This document shows positions 1 through 9,108 of a stretch of 64,000 nt of DNA, piece by piece. Position 1 is the stretch's first letter. The number at the start of each line of letters is the position of its first letter. The notes beneath the pieces were generated by a model. It saw nothing but the letters and a program-made list of their open reading frames with translations. It did no database searches and was not told the origin of the DNA. The DNA lies in contig NZ_NISX01000005.1 in the NCBI RefSeq assembly GCF_002591895.1, positions 1 to 64,000 on the forward strand, in the 5' to 3' direction. The translations under genes were made by a program, and so were the position numbers. This stretch comes from Lacimicrobium alkaliphilum. Lineage in GTDB: Bacteria; Pseudomonadota; Gammaproteobacteria; Enterobacterales; Alteromonadaceae.

Positions 1-1164
1 TGTGGGCTTAGATAGGTCTGCTTTCTTATCAAGTATTTGAGTACACTCATGAGAAAAACGCTGTCGACACTCTTCACAGAAAGTTTCGAATTCTGATTTC
101 TGTAACAATAAATAGCTTTGGTAATCTTGTTCTAGCGACTCCATAGCCTCGAAGTCTTCCTCCAATGTCTTAGCCAAAATATTTAGCTCTTCATGAACTG
201 CTTCAAACTGTTGGTTAACTTCTTCCTTTATCTGAGAGACCTTCCTCATTGCTTTTGACTTAAGTGATGTAAATTTTTTTCTAGCTTCAATAGTTTCCCT
301 CGTAATTTTTCCATAAGCTGGATACAGCTCATCTTTCAAAATAAGCTTGACTACAAAGAAAATAAAAATGCCGATCGTAACTGCAGTAAGCAACCAGCTC
401 TCAAAAGTCCCAATCCCAAATGGCTCAATCAACCAACTGTCCACTGCGAGTGTGCTGGCGGATTCAATGTTGTCGTCCAAGGCCGATCGATAATGACCGA
501 CTAAGAGAGCGATGCCTAACATTATGAGGCCCGAAACGGCCATCCCTACAGCACCAGCAAGACTTCTTCCAGTCTTAACATGACGAAAATTTTGAAGCCC
601 TATTACGAAGCATAACGCCATAGCCAAATTCACAAAGGATATTGCAAAGGCGAGTGCAAAACCGCCGGCCAATCCGAATTCACTGGCTTTGGAAAGAAAA
701 AACGAATTGATGAGCCCTTCGGCTATCATTGCCAGGATAACGTGACCCCAAACTTTTCCTGGGTTATCGCTATATGATGCTGCGTGGGTCAATTTGTTAT
801 CTTCACGGAACTTACTTAAGCTAGCTTCTTTCTCATTCTTTGCTCGAAGACCTTCCTTTACTTCTCTTGAGATAGCGTCGATATATTCTTTTGCCTCAGG
901 CAAGGCTCTTTGTTTTACCTGTTTTATTTTGGCAATACTGGACTCTATCTTCCCGCTCTTTACCAGTTCTTTGTGAGCAGCAGCGCGATTCAAAAGGACT
1001 TGTCTACTCTCGCGTTCACTATTCAGAACTTTATCGCGTCCTTTTCTTTCTATTACACCGTCATACATTTCACTATTTTGGTTCTGTAGAGTTGTTGTAA
1101 TTATTCGATTCGCGTCAGTTTCACTTAAGATAGCTTCTGACTTAAAGACATCAAAAATTTTCAT
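1..1164 (-). CDS. Membrane protein with coiled coils, partial at the window edge
   Basis: An open frame of 388 codons runs without a stop from an ATG at 1164 off the left edge, so the C-terminus is missing. The start has an AGGAA Shine-Dalgarno about 10 bases upstream. Residues 1-135 are charged and mostly helical. Four hydrophobic segments follow at about 139-157, 164-190, 203-224 and 255-275. From about 285 to 350 there is a long Glu/Lys-rich probable coiled coil, and then a CEEC pair near 363-366. No family was recognised. It lies 26 bp downstream of the MBL-fold gene on the same strand, so the two are probably one transcript. The role is unknown. The reading frame is certain; the function is not. 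Confidence 0.8.
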   Translation of the reverse strand, partial: MKIFDVFKSEAILSETDANRIITTTLQNQNSEMYDGVIERKGRDKVLNSERESRQVLLNRAAAHKELVKSGKIESSIAKIKQVKQRALPEAKEYIDAISREVKEGLRAKNEKEASLSKFREDNKLTHAASYSDNPGKVWGHVILAMIAEGLINSFFLSKASEFGLAGGFALAFAISFVNLAMALCFVIGLQNFRHVKTGRSLAGAVGMAVSGLIMLGIALLVGHYRSALDDNIESASTLAVDSWLIEPFGIGTFESWLLTAVTIGIFIFFVVKLILKDELYPAYGKITRETIEARKKFTSLKSKAMRKVSQIKEEVNQQFEAVHEELNILAKTLEEDFEAMESLEQDYQSYLLLQKSEFETFCEECRQRFSHECTQILDKKADLSKPT

Positions 1165-1190
1165 CAATAAATTCCTTGAAGTAAGAACCT

Positions 1191-2207
1191 CTATAAAGAA
1201 CAGTTATCTCTTTCAGGAGTTCTGTATTCCACCAGAGGTTCACCTTTGTTTGTTATTGTTATCCCTATATCATCATCCCCAGGCAAGTCCTTGCAGGCCT
1301 CATATCGGCTGTCTTCCCAGTCATATGGGCTATCTTCAGCATCTTTAAAGTCAGTTCTGAAAATATGACTGATAGGGACACCATGCTGGGTATATCGCTT
1401 CTTGGCAGAGAGGGATGGATGACCATACCTGTGCCCTGATTGGAAAATCACATATTCAGGAGACACGGCTTTTATAAAACAAGAACTGCTGGATGAATCT
1501 GAGCCATGATGGGGAGCTAAGAGAATATCAGCGTCCAGAGACAATACAGCGTTGTTTAACACCATTTCCTTTTCCGAATATGAGCAACTATCATTGGCTG
1601 CGCCCGGTTTTCTCCCAACCGCATCGCCTGGAAAAAGAACAGCGCGGCCTGCATACTCTAATTTAGCTACTATACTGACCGCATTTCGTGCCTCAGAGCT
1701 TGATAAGTGCTCTCCATCCCAACGCTGTTTACCGTAAATAATCGTAATACTGGCCTCACCAAAACTAAACTCAAGCCCGGGTAAACTGCTCTGGGAGGCA
1801 TCATATACCTTGGTTCCCGTGCGCTCAGCCTTACGAACTGCCTGGTCAAAATCCCTCCAGGTCTTTGAGTTGCGCTTGACTCCTGTTCGAAGTATGGTCT
1901 CAACCTTATAATTAGCCAGGATCGAGGCGGCGTCACCGATATGATCAGCATCACTATGCGATAACACTATTAAAGCAATCTTTTTGTTACCGATAAGTGC
2001 GTCTAGTGCTTGAATACAACGTTTGCCGCGCCAATAACCAGCATCGAAAATAACTATGCCTTCATCGCCAGGTAACTGAGCTATAGAACAGCTTCCTGAC
2101 CCGACATCAACCACTGTGATCTTAAGCGTATGGCTAGAAGCTGGTGAACTTGGTACAACAAGCAAAAGCAACAGCAGGGAAAACGCAATGAAACAAAACC
2201 GATGCAA
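1191..2207 (-). CDS. Secreted ComEC-type metallo-beta-lactamase-fold hydrolase
   Basis: The protein has 338 residues. Residues 1-25 look like a signal peptide (Arg, then a Leu-rich core, then SSPASS), so it is probably periplasmic or lipid-free secreted. The metal motif is HSDADH near residue 84, the HxDxDH variant typical of the C-terminal domain of ComEC/Rec2 rather than classical HxHxDH. HHGSDSSSS follows near residue 233, another ComEC-like signature, and a GHRYGHPS segment lies near 260. There is no DNA-translocation channel domain, so this is a stand-alone hydrolase. ComEC-type domains are thought to act on nucleic acid, but the substrate here is unknown. It is the first gene of a probable two-gene cassette with the membrane/coiled-coil protein and lies close to tRNA-Leu. 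Confidence 0.8.
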   Translation of the reverse strand: MHRFCFIAFSLLLLLLVVPSSPASSHTLKITVVDVGSGSCSIAQLPGDEGIVIFDAGYWRGKRCIQALDALIGNKKIALIVLSHSDADHIGDAASILANYKVETILRTGVKRNSKTWRDFDQAVRKAERTGTKVYDASQSSLPGLEFSFGEASITIIYGKQRWDGEHLSSSEARNAVSIVAKLEYAGRAVLFPGDAVGRKPGAANDSCSYSEKEMVLNNAVLSLDADILLAPHHGSDSSSSSCFIKAVSPEYVIFQSGHRYGHPSLSAKKRYTQHGVPISHIFRTDFKDAEDSPYDWEDSRYEACKDLPGDDDIGITITNKGEPLVEYRTPERDNCSL

Positions 2208-2472
2208 TCGCCAATCCTTTTACAGCATTTATTATTTTTCTGGGTGTCCCATCATCCACATTTAGGTAGATAATGCGCGATTAAACTACTACAAAGCACA
2301 ATTTCTACATATGTATCATACGTCTATGCGAAGAAGCATTACAAGAGTTCTTATGACCTGCCCGTTACATAACTCTCTTAAACAAATAGTATTTTAAGGC
2401 CAAAAGCGTCCTACGACGATACCGGATGGCGCTTGTGCGTTTGTATAAATGGTGAGGTAAATAAATCAGATG

Positions 2473-2489
2473 TGGTGCCCGGAGCCGGA
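2473..2489 (-). repeat. Copy of the tRNA-Leu 3' end
   Basis: These 17 bases match the last 17 bases of the tRNA-Leu gene at 2662, including the encoded CCA, with one mismatch. The copy has the same orientation and lies 189 bp downstream in the tRNA transcript. It directly abuts the structured repeat at 2490-2560. It could be a relic attachment site of an integrated element, or a downstream tRNA-tail duplication like those in the tRNA-Glu and tRNA-Val operons of this window. Confidence 0.7.
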
Positions 2490-2560
2490 AAATATTGCCG
2501 GGAGCAATATTTGACAGCTTTAGCTGGCCCGCAAAGCGGGTGAGCCACATGGATGTGGCG
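2490..2560 (-). repeat. Four-hairpin dispersed repeat, copy R1
   Basis: Four successive inverted repeats are visible: AAATATTGC/GCAATATTT around CGGGA (2490-2512), CAGCTTTAGCTG (2515-2526), CCCGC/GCGGG (2528-2540) and GCCACAT/ATGTGGC (2544-2559). Order and loop sequences match the inserts in the tRNA-Glu operon near 51.9-53.1 kb when read on the minus strand. The rest of 2208-2661 has no convincing gene. Confidence 0.75.
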
Positions 2561-2661
2561 AGCACCTGAACCATACGCGAAGCGTCGGTTTAAGGCCGGC
2601 TATCCTGGATATAAAAATGATAGAAAGGTCTTGAATTACAGGGAGATACAAATCTATAGAA

Positions 2662-2748
2662 TGGTGCCCGGGGCCGGACTTGAACCGGCACGACCTTACG
2701 ATCGAGGGATTTTAAATCCCTTGTGTCTACCAATTTCACCACCCGGGC
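2662..2748 (-). tRNA. tRNA-Leu (UAA)
   Basis: This is an 87-nt type II tRNA with a complete acceptor stem (GCCCGGG/CCCGGGC), anticodon TAA in the loop TTTAAAA, a long variable arm and an encoded CCA. It is the last of three tRNAs following pgsA, the position of leuZ in the E. coli uvrY-uvrC-pgsA-glyW-cysT-leuZ cluster. Its 3' end is partly repeated at 2473. Confidence 0.98.
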
Positions 2749-2786
2749 ATCGGGGGATACTTGCTTGTATAACGAAGATATAAATA

Positions 2787-2860
2787 TGGAGGCGGAACCC
2801 GGAGTCGAACCGAGATCCACGGATTTGCAATCCGCTGCATAGCCATTCTGCCATTCCGCC
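2787..2860 (-). tRNA. tRNA-Cys (GCA)
   Basis: This is a 74-nt tRNA with acceptor stem GGCGGAA/TTCCGCC, anticodon GCA and an encoded CCA. It lies between tRNA-Gly and tRNA-Leu, in the place of E. coli cysT. Confidence 0.98.
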
Positions 2861-2871
2861 TGTGTAAGAAT

Positions 2872-2947
2872 TGGAGCGGGAAACGAGATTCGAACTCGCG
2901 ACCCCAACCTTGGCAAGGTTGTGCTCTACCAGCTGAGCTATTCCCGC
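2872..2947 (-). tRNA. tRNA-Gly (GCC)
   Basis: This is a 76-nt tRNA with acceptor stem GCGGGAA/TTTCCCGC, anticodon GCC and an encoded CCA. It is the first of the three tRNAs downstream of pgsA, in the place of E. coli glyW. Confidence 0.98.
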
Positions 2948-3097
2948 ATAATTCTGTTTTAACTTTTTAAAATCAGTCCTTTGCACTACTAATACCCGTT
3001 ACCGGGATTCAGCAGCATAGCTGTGCTGAGCTATTACAAAATACGTCCTGTATTTTGCCACCGCCGATAAATTGCCAGCGGTAAAACGTGACGCTGA

Positions 3098-3125
3098 ATT
3101 CTACCTTCAACGCCTTGTCTGTCAA
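3098..3125 (-). promoter_or_regulatory. Probable sigma70 promoter for the tRNA Gly-Cys-Leu operon
   Basis: On the minus strand there is a perfect -35 TTGACA (3125-3120), a 16-bp spacer and a -10 TAGAAT (3103-3098). It lies about 150 bp upstream of tRNA-Gly and just beyond the end of pgsA. Between promoter and tRNA are two hairpins (AAAATAC/GTATTTT near 3035-3056 and CAGCA/TGCTG near 3012-3027). No convincing gene lies in 2948-3209. Confidence 0.6.
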
Positions 3126-3209
3126 CCACAAAAGTGGCTTTTTCATGCCGAGTGCTGGTTTTTTGACTCAAGTGCGCTGTTTTCACACAAGTCTTATCGT
3201 CATCAATGA

Positions 3210-3773
3210 CTATTCTGCCACCAGATGCTTCCATGCGGCTTTCAGATAGAGCAGCATTGACCAGACCGAGAGCACAGTGGCAATCGCCAGCAATATCTTG
3301 CCCAGCGTCACCCAGTAAATCGGTATGCCCATAAACACTTCCAGTTCAGATAACAGACCAATCAGCGCCAGCATCTGCGCCATGGTTTTGGCCTTGCCGA
3401 TAAAAGACACCCGTACCTCGGCGCTTTTTCCCGATTCAGCCATCCATTCTCTTAGCGCAGAAACAAAGATCTCCCTCGACATCAGCAAGATCGCCGAAAC
3501 GGTAATCCAGACCGTGTCGTAATGATGGATAATCATCAGCAGCGCGGCGCACACAATCAGCTTGTCGGCCACCGGGTCGAAAAACGCACCGAACGCAGTG
3601 GTCTGCCCTAATCTGCGGGCCAGGTAACCGTCAAACCAGTCGGTGATCGCGGCCAGCCAGAACAGCAATGCCGCAGTCTGATGAGCCCATTGCCAATCGA
3701 GAAAATACACGATAACAAATATAGGGATCAGAAAAACCCGCAGGGTAGTAAGAATATTGGGAATGGTCCACAT
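3210..3773 (-). CDS. pgsA: CDP-diacylglycerol--glycerol-3-phosphate 3-phosphatidyltransferase
   Basis: The enzyme makes phosphatidylglycerol phosphate from CDP-diacylglycerol and glycerol-3-phosphate in the inner membrane, the committed step to phosphatidylglycerol and cardiolipin. The CDP-alcohol phosphotransferase motif DGx2ARx8Gx3Dx3D is complete, starting DGYLAR. Several hydrophobic helices are visible. I placed the start at the ATG at 3773 because the protein then begins MWTIPNILTTLR and has 187 residues, like E. coli PgsA (182). The frame stays open to a TTG at 3818, which would add 15 residues. It follows uvrC by 80 bp in the uvrY-uvrC-pgsA-tRNA order. Confidence 0.95.
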   Translation of the reverse strand: MWTIPNILTTLRVFLIPIFVIVYFLDWQWAHQTAALLFWLAAITDWFDGYLARRLGQTTAFGAFFDPVADKLIVCAALLMIIHHYDTVWITVSAILLMSREIFVSALREWMAESGKSAEVRVSFIGKAKTMAQMLALIGLLSELEVFMGIPIYWVTLGKILLAIATVLSVWSMLLYLKAAWKHLVAE

Positions 3774-3853
3774 ACTGAATATCTGTCTCTGACTCTTAAT
3801 GCTCTTTTCTGGGGCCAATATTAACCTAATCCGACCAGCTTGACCTGACTAAT

Positions 3854-5680
3854 TTAATGATGAAGATGCTGATAGATATCCTCTGCCAGCTCTGCGCTAA
3901 TACCCGGCACTTTTGCCAGTTCGGAAGTGCTGGCTTTGAGTACTTCCTGCATACCGCCGAGATATTTGAGCATACTCTGACGTCTCTTCGCCCCTACTCC
4001 GGGAATACTCTCAAGTCGCGACTGCGTTTTCACTTTCTGACGACGGTTGCGATGGCCGGCAATGGCAAAGCGGTGTGCTTCATCACGAATATGCTGAATC
4101 AGGTGTAATGCAGATGAATCGGCATTGAGCGGAATAGTGGCATGGCTTCCGGCCAGTATCAGCGTCTCCAGTCCGGGTTTACGACTGATCCCTTTGGCCA
4201 CGCCAATCAGCATCGGCATTTTCTCGTGTGTCCAGTTTTCAAAACAGCTTTCGGCCTGGGCCAGCTGGCCCTTACCACCGTCGATAAACAGTATGTCGGG
4301 GATTTTCGCCGGATCTTTGATATTGCGGTAACGCCGAGTCAGTGCCTGCCCCATGGCCGCATAATCATCGCCGGGTGTAATACCCTCAATGTTATAGCGT
4401 CGGTAGTCGGTCTTAAACGGTCCTTCACGGTTGAATACCACACAAGAGGCCACGGTTTGCTGGCCCGACGTATGGCTGATATCAAAACATTCCATGCGCT
4501 GAATCGGATTATCCAGCTCCAGTACCTGCTCCAGTTCCAGGAAACGGGCAAACACCGACTTCTGATTATTCTGCTGAGTCTCCAGTGAATTCATCGCGTT
4601 GGTATTGGCCAGGTCCAGATAGCGGCGTTTCTCGTCACGCACACCCTGAAAAAACTTAACATTGTGGCCAGCTTGTTTACTCAGCACTTCAGCAATGGCT
4701 TCAGGTTCCTGCAACACCAGTGGTAATACGATCTGCCGGGGTATAGATTTGTTACCGGAAAGATAAAACTGCAACATAAAAGACTGAAACACTTCCTCTG
4801 GCTCCGCATCCCCTGGCACTTTCGGGAAAAAACTCTTGCTGCCGAGCAGTTTATTGTCGCGGATAAAGAAGCCCTGCACGCTGGCAATACCGTTTTTATA
4901 GGCAAAGCCAAATACATCCATTTCGGGCTGATCGCCACTTACCCATTGTTGCTCCTGCACCTTACGTAGTGCGCTAATCTGATCCCGGTAACGGGCCGCC
5001 GCTTCAAAATGAAGGTCTTCGCTGGCGCGCTCCATTTTTTTAACCAGAGTGTCTATCACCTCGGCATTGCGGCCCTTAAGAAACATCCGCGCCAGTTGCA
5101 CCTGCTGAGTGTATTCTTCTTCGCTGACTAATCCCTCAACACAGGGGCCTGCACAACGCTTCAACTGGTATTGCAAACATGGCCGGGTGCGGGCCTTATA
5201 ATAACTGTCTTCACACTGGCGAATGGGAAACAATTTCTGCATGGTGCGCAGGCTTTCGCGTACCGCCGTGGCGCTGGGATACGGACCAAAATACTCACCT
5301 TTTTTCTTGCGTGGCCCACGATGTACTGTCAGGCGAGGATGCTCGTGGTCAGTGAGCAGTATAAAGGGATAGGACTTATCATCTCGTAGCAGCACGTTAT
5401 AACGAGGCTTGTACTTCTTGATGTAATTGTTTTCAAGAATAAAGGCCTCGGTCTCGGTATGGGTTACCGTTACGTCCATATCAGCAATCTGGCGCACCAG
5501 TGACTGGGTCTTTACACTGTCGAGATTGGCGCGAAAATAACTGGCCACACGCTTTTTAAGATTCCGCGCTTTACCCACGTAAATCACCTCATCCCTGAGG
5601 TTGTACATGCGATACACCCCGGGTTGCGGGGTCAGGTTTTTAATAAAGGCCTGATGATCGAAGCTGACGCTGTCTGTCAT
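3854..5680 (-). CDS. uvrC: Excinuclease ABC subunit C
   Basis: This 608-residue protein is the nuclease of nucleotide excision repair, which cuts on both sides of a lesion once UvrB is loaded. The N-terminal GIY-YIG domain shows GVYRMY and then IYVGKA (about residues 21-37). A Cys-rich region ([15 protein letters not shown]) lies near 166-180, the UVR domain follows near 204-240, the RNase H-like 3' domain contains FDISH near 396, and helix-hairpin-helix motifs end the protein ([10 protein letters not shown] and KVPGIS). Length is normal. It lies 48 bp downstream of uvrY on the same strand, as in E. coli. Confidence 0.97.
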   Translation of the reverse strand: MTDSVSFDHQAFIKNLTPQPGVYRMYNLRDEVIYVGKARNLKKRVASYFRANLDSVKTQSLVRQIADMDVTVTHTETEAFILENNYIKKYKPRYNVLLRDDKSYPFILLTDHEHPRLTVHRGPRKKKGEYFGPYPSATAVRESLRTMQKLFPIRQCEDSYYKARTRPCLQYQLKRCAGPCVEGLVSEEEYTQQVQLARMFLKGRNAEVIDTLVKKMERASEDLHFEAAARYRDQISALRKVQEQQWVSGDQPEMDVFGFAYKNGIASVQGFFIRDNKLLGSKSFFPKVPGDAEPEEVFQSFMLQFYLSGNKSIPRQIVLPLVLQEPEAIAEVLSKQAGHNVKFFQGVRDEKRRYLDLANTNAMNSLETQQNNQKSVFARFLELEQVLELDNPIQRMECFDISHTSGQQTVASCVVFNREGPFKTDYRRYNIEGITPGDDYAAMGQALTRRYRNIKDPAKIPDILFIDGGKGQLAQAESCFENWTHEKMPMLIGVAKGISRKPGLETLILAGSHATIPLNADSSALHLIQHIRDEAHRFAIAGHRNRRQKVKTQSRLESIPGVGAKRRQSMLKYLGGMQEVLKASTSELAKVPGISAELAEDIYQHLHH

Positions 5681-5728
5681 AATGAGTCGGGTCTGATTAG
5701 ATGTCGCAAAGCTGTTTACAGATATGGC

Positions 5729-6373
5729 TTATGATTGCTCGTGGCTTATCAGCTTATGACGCAAGGCCAGGTGGGTCAATTCCACATCGCCGGTAACACC
5801 GAGTTTTTCAAACATACGGTAGCGATAGGTATTCACCGTCTTGGGTGTGATACTAAGCTTGGTGGCAATATCCGGCACTTTAATGCCCTTGGTGAGCATA
5901 ATCATAATTTGCAGTTCACGATCGGACAGGTGCTTAAAGGGATCATCGTCATTAGAGTCAAGCCTTCCCAGTGCTATCTGCTGAGCAATTTCCGGGGCTA
6001 TATATTTTTGCCCGGCACAAACCTGAAAAATAGCCCGGTTCATTTCTTCAGATTCTGCGTCCTTGGTGATAAATCCCCAGGCGCCTGATTGCATGACCTT
6101 ACTGGGAATGGGGTTTTCCTTATACATTGACAGCACAATGACTTTTACATCCGGACTATATCGTAAGATTTTTTTAGTGGCTTCAAGCCCCCCCATGCCT
6201 GGCATATTCATGTCCATCAACACCACATCGGGTTCCTGACTACGGCAAAACTTAACAGCTTCCTCACCGCTGTTGGCTTCGCCGATCACTTTGAAGGAGG
6301 TTTCTGCTTTGAGGATCAATCTGATGCCGGTTCGCACCAAATCGTGATCATCCACCAGTAATATTTTTATCAA
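5729..6373 (-). CDS. uvrY: UvrY/GacA-type response regulator
   Basis: This is a 214-residue NarL/FixJ-family regulator. The receiver domain has the acidic pair (LLVDDHD), phosphoacceptor Asp in VVLMDMNMPG (about 54) and the conserved Lys (TKDAES). A LuxR-type helix-turn-helix occupies about 145-205. In relatives the sensor BarA/GacS phosphorylates it and it drives csrB-like small RNAs that titrate CsrA, linking carbon flux, motility and biofilm. The sensor is not in the window. Its place in front of uvrC supports the name. Confidence 0.93.
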   Translation of the reverse strand: MIKILLVDDHDLVRTGIRLILKAETSFKVIGEANSGEEAVKFCRSQEPDVVLMDMNMPGMGGLEATKKILRYSPDVKVIVLSMYKENPIPSKVMQSGAWGFITKDAESEEMNRAIFQVCAGQKYIAPEIAQQIALGRLDSNDDDPFKHLSDRELQIMIMLTKGIKVPDIATKLSITPKTVNTYRYRMFEKLGVTGDVELTHLALRHKLISHEQS

Positions 6374-6963
6374 GGGTTAGCTCCGGCTATTGTTCTTTTC
6401 GAGCTTTATAGTGTTCCCTGACCACAAATTCTCTTTAGGTTCACTATGTTGCAATAAAACAAACTCCTCTACTTGCAACAAAATGTAATCAACGATAAAA
6501 GCTACTACTAAGTCGATTCCAGCCTTTTATGACGTCCTCTTTGCCCTGCCCGGCATTCATTGCCTCACAGACTTCCACAACGCAGGATATTCGCCATCGG
6601 TTATTGCACCCTGGCACTTCAACAGGGCCTTCAGCCTTACCACCACAGCGGCAGTCAAAAACAATCAGCTTAACTTTTTTTACCATCCGGCATTCTACCT
6701 CATCTAGTAACCGCAAAGAAACACTTGGGTACGGTTGCCTGTCTTCTACGTTCAGCACTAAGGCATTCAGGGGATACATACCACAAATTTATACCGATAT
6801 GCAGGGCGTTTGGAGATATTACTGCTGATTTGTATTGTTCATCGTTACTACTGCCGATCTGGTATCGACAATCCGCCGTGTCATCAAAGGTTGTTCTCAG
6901 CACTGGTTGAGAATGCCCATAGCCAGTAGAATATGGCCAAATTCCTGTTCCGGCGTGTAATTT
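6374..6963. other. Intergenic stretch without a convincing gene
   Basis: This holds the divergent upstream regions of uvrY and ansA. A minus-strand frame at 6489-6779 (96 codons) has a Cys-rich middle (DCRCGGKAEG) but no Shine-Dalgarno and no recognised family. It may be a decayed gene or chance. The bases nearest uvrY are AT-rich with short GTTGCAA repeats. Confidence 0.4.
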
Positions 6964-7971
6964 ATGAAGAAGAACATTTACGTAGCCTATACCGGCGGCA
7001 CCATCGGCATGCGGCCTTCCAGCAAAGGCTATGTTTGTGTACCCGGTTTTTTATCCCAGACCCTGGCAAAAATGCCGGAGTTTCATCGCCAGGAAATGCC
7101 CAACTTTACCATTCATGAATATGATGAGCTAATGGACTCGTCGGATATGTCGCCCTCTGACTGGCAGCATATCGCCGATGATATCAAGGCAAATTACCAG
7201 GATTATGACGGTTTTATTATTCTTCATGGCACCGATACCATGGCCTATACCGCCTCAGCATTGTCATTTATGCTGGAGAACCTCAGTAAGCCGGTAATTG
7301 TAACAGGATCTCAGATACCACTGGCAGAACTGCGTAGTGATGGTCAGGTAAACCTGCTCAACTCCTTGTTTCTGGCGGCCAACTACCCTATTCACGAAGT
7401 TTGTCTGTTCTTCAACAATCAGCTCTTACGTGGCAATCGCAGTCGTAAAATCCATGCTGATGGTTTTAATGCCTTTGGTTCGCCTAACTTTGGCCCGTTA
7501 CTGGAGGCCGGCATCAATATTGAGGTGGTTGAGGGTAAAGTTCAGCCTATCGAAGCGCGGGAGCTACAGGTCAGCCCAGTCAAGGCTCAGCCTATCGGTG
7601 TGGTAACCCTATATCCCGGAATTAGCGCCCAAGTGATACGAAATACAATACAACAGCCGGTAAATGCGCTGATATTACTGAGTTACGGCGTCGGCAATGC
7701 CCCCCAGAATCCGGCCTTACTGGAACAGCTTCGAGCCGCCCGCGAGCAGAATATTATTGTCCTGAATTGCACGCAGTGTCTGCGCGGCAAGGTGAATATG
7801 GCCGGTTATGCTACAGGGAATGCCTTAGCCGAAGTGGGTGTGGTGTCAGGTGGTGATATGACCCTTGAAGCGGCGCTGGCCAAACTGCACTACTTACTCA
7901 GCCAGAATCTGAGTATCGATCAGGTCAGGGAAAAACTGATTACCAATCTGCGCGGGGAGCTCACTGGTTAA
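6964..7971 (+). CDS. ansA: Type I (cytoplasmic) L-asparaginase
   Basis: The enzyme hydrolyses asparagine to aspartate and ammonia. The 335-residue protein begins with the nucleophile motif YTGGTIGM (Thr near 10-13) and has the second catalytic motif HGTDTMAYTAS near 88-98. There is no signal peptide, so it matches the cytoplasmic AnsA type rather than periplasmic AnsB. The ATG is preceded by only a weak ribosome-binding site. Its end overlaps the convergent ybaK gene by 11 bp. Confidence 0.95.
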   Translation: MKKNIYVAYTGGTIGMRPSSKGYVCVPGFLSQTLAKMPEFHRQEMPNFTIHEYDELMDSSDMSPSDWQHIADDIKANYQDYDGFIILHGTDTMAYTASALSFMLENLSKPVIVTGSQIPLAELRSDGQVNLLNSLFLAANYPIHEVCLFFNNQLLRGNRSRKIHADGFNAFGSPNFGPLLEAGINIEVVEGKVQPIEARELQVSPVKAQPIGVVTLYPGISAQVIRNTIQQPVNALILLSYGVGNAPQNPALLEQLRAAREQNIIVLNCTQCLRGKVNMAGYATGNALAEVGVVSGGDMTLEAALAKLHYLLSQNLSIDQVREKLITNLRGELTG

Positions 7972-8449
7972 CCCCTGCTGTTGTCTGACACAAAGGCGCA
8001 TAAACTGCGCCTGTCAATTTACACAGCGCTTCAGGGGCCAATTCTATCTCCAGTCCGCGCTTCCCCCCGCTCACATAAATGCTATCAATATGTCGTGCGC
8101 TTTCATCTAACAGGGCAGGCAGTGCTTTTTTCTGCGCCAATGGGCTGACTCCACCGAGCAGATAACCAGTACTGCGTACCACCTGTTGCGCCTCTGCCAG
8201 CTTTGCTTTTTTCCCGCCCGCCGCTTTGGCAGCCTGTTTCAGATTTAGCTTTTCCAGCACAGGCACCATCGCCACCAGCAGTTCGCCACAATCAAGCTGC
8301 AACACCAGTGTTTTAAAGATATATGATGCATCTACCCCTAGCTTCTCGGCAGCCTCACCACCAAAGGATTCGGCGTCAGGTTCATGAGTATACTCATGCA
8401 GACAAAACGGTACCTGTTTTCGTTCAAGCAGTGTGATTGCTGGTGTCAT
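7961..8449 (-). CDS. ybaK: Cys-tRNA(Pro)/Cys-tRNA(Cys) deacylase YbaK
   Basis: This 162-residue single-domain YbaK/EbsC protein belongs to the trans-editing factors that hydrolyse Cys mischarged on tRNA-Pro. The conserved Lys lies in YIFKTLV (near 46) and the GGVSPLAQKKALP segment near 100-112 is typical of the family. It ends inside the 3' end of ansA and starts 6 bp after the DUF2058 stop, so it is probably the second gene of that transcript. Confidence 0.92.
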   Translation of the reverse strand: MTPAITLLERKQVPFCLHEYTHEPDAESFGGEAAEKLGVDASYIFKTLVLQLDCGELLVAMVPVLEKLNLKQAAKAAGGKKAKLAEAQQVVRSTGYLLGGVSPLAQKKALPALLDESARHIDSIYVSGGKRGLEIELAPEALCKLTGAVYAPLCQTTAGVNQ

Positions 8450-8455
8450 CAGCGG

Positions 8456-9004
8456 TTACCACATCAAATCGTCTGGAATTTCATACTCGGCATACCAGTC
8501 ATCGGCCTGTTCATCATTGCTGTTGTCCACCTTATCGGCTCTGAACAACAGCAGATCGGCATCTCGCTCAGCAATTTTCTCGGCTACCGGCATGGGTACC
8601 ACTTCATAGCTGTCGGCAAATTTGACGATGGCCAGCTTGCCCTGACTGATATGTTTATGGGTGGTCTTGTCTACATAGATATGTTTTACCTTGGCGCCGT
8701 CAGTGAAATTGCAGGCAATATCCCCATTTCCTTTAGGCTGACGATTCACCTCAATCAGCTGCCTGATCTGCGCTGCTATGGCCTTTTTCTCCGCTTCCAG
8801 CCGGGCCTGCTCGTTCAATTCACGATCTTTGATCTTTTTGGCTTCCAGTGCTTTTTCTGCTGCTATCCTGGCTTCATCGGTTTGTTCCAGTTTGTGTTTT
8901 TTCTGTTGTTTAGCCTTTTTGCGCTTTTCCGTTTTGATCTTCTGCGCTTTCTGCTTATCCGCCAGGCCGGCCTTAAGTAATTGTTCCTGAAGAGAAGGTG
9001 CCAT
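8456..9004 (-). CDS. DUF2058 (YaiL-like) protein
   Basis: This 182-residue protein has a very Lys/Glu/Ala-rich helical first half (about 10-80), probably a coiled coil, and a compact C-terminal domain containing CNFTDGAKVKHIYVD and VVPMPVAEKIAERD. The architecture matches the DUF2058/YaiL family, described as nucleoid or polynucleotide associated but without a firm function. It is first in a probable two-gene unit with ybaK. Confidence 0.85.
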   Translation of the reverse strand: MAPSLQEQLLKAGLADKQKAQKIKTEKRKKAKQQKKHKLEQTDEARIAAEKALEAKKIKDRELNEQARLEAEKKAIAAQIRQLIEVNRQPKGNGDIACNFTDGAKVKHIYVDKTTHKHISQGKLAIVKFADSYEVVPMPVAEKIAERDADLLLFRADKVDNSNDEQADDWYAEYEIPDDLMW

Positions 9005-9108
9005 TTTGGGACTTACCTGTATTAGAATCAGGCGGTTATACTACCCCATTTCAACAGTTCGGAAAAACCTGCTCTGTGCAGATAAGTCACACTTAAAAGG
9101 AAGTCGCT

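Noticed and set aside
2473-2748. A 190-bp integrative element bounded by tRNA-Leu tails
   Set aside because: The interval is too short to hold an integrase, and the tail copy is better explained with the other tRNA-tail duplications. A larger island to the left cannot be excluded.
3034-3234. A 66-codon minus-strand frame after pgsA
   Set aside because: It overlaps the pgsA 3' end and the tRNA promoter region, and its composition fits non-coding leader DNA.
6489-6779. A 96-codon minus-strand frame with a Cys-rich centre
   Set aside because: It has no Shine-Dalgarno, no recognised family, and the frame looks no better than other shadows in the gap. It is mentioned only in the intergenic entry.
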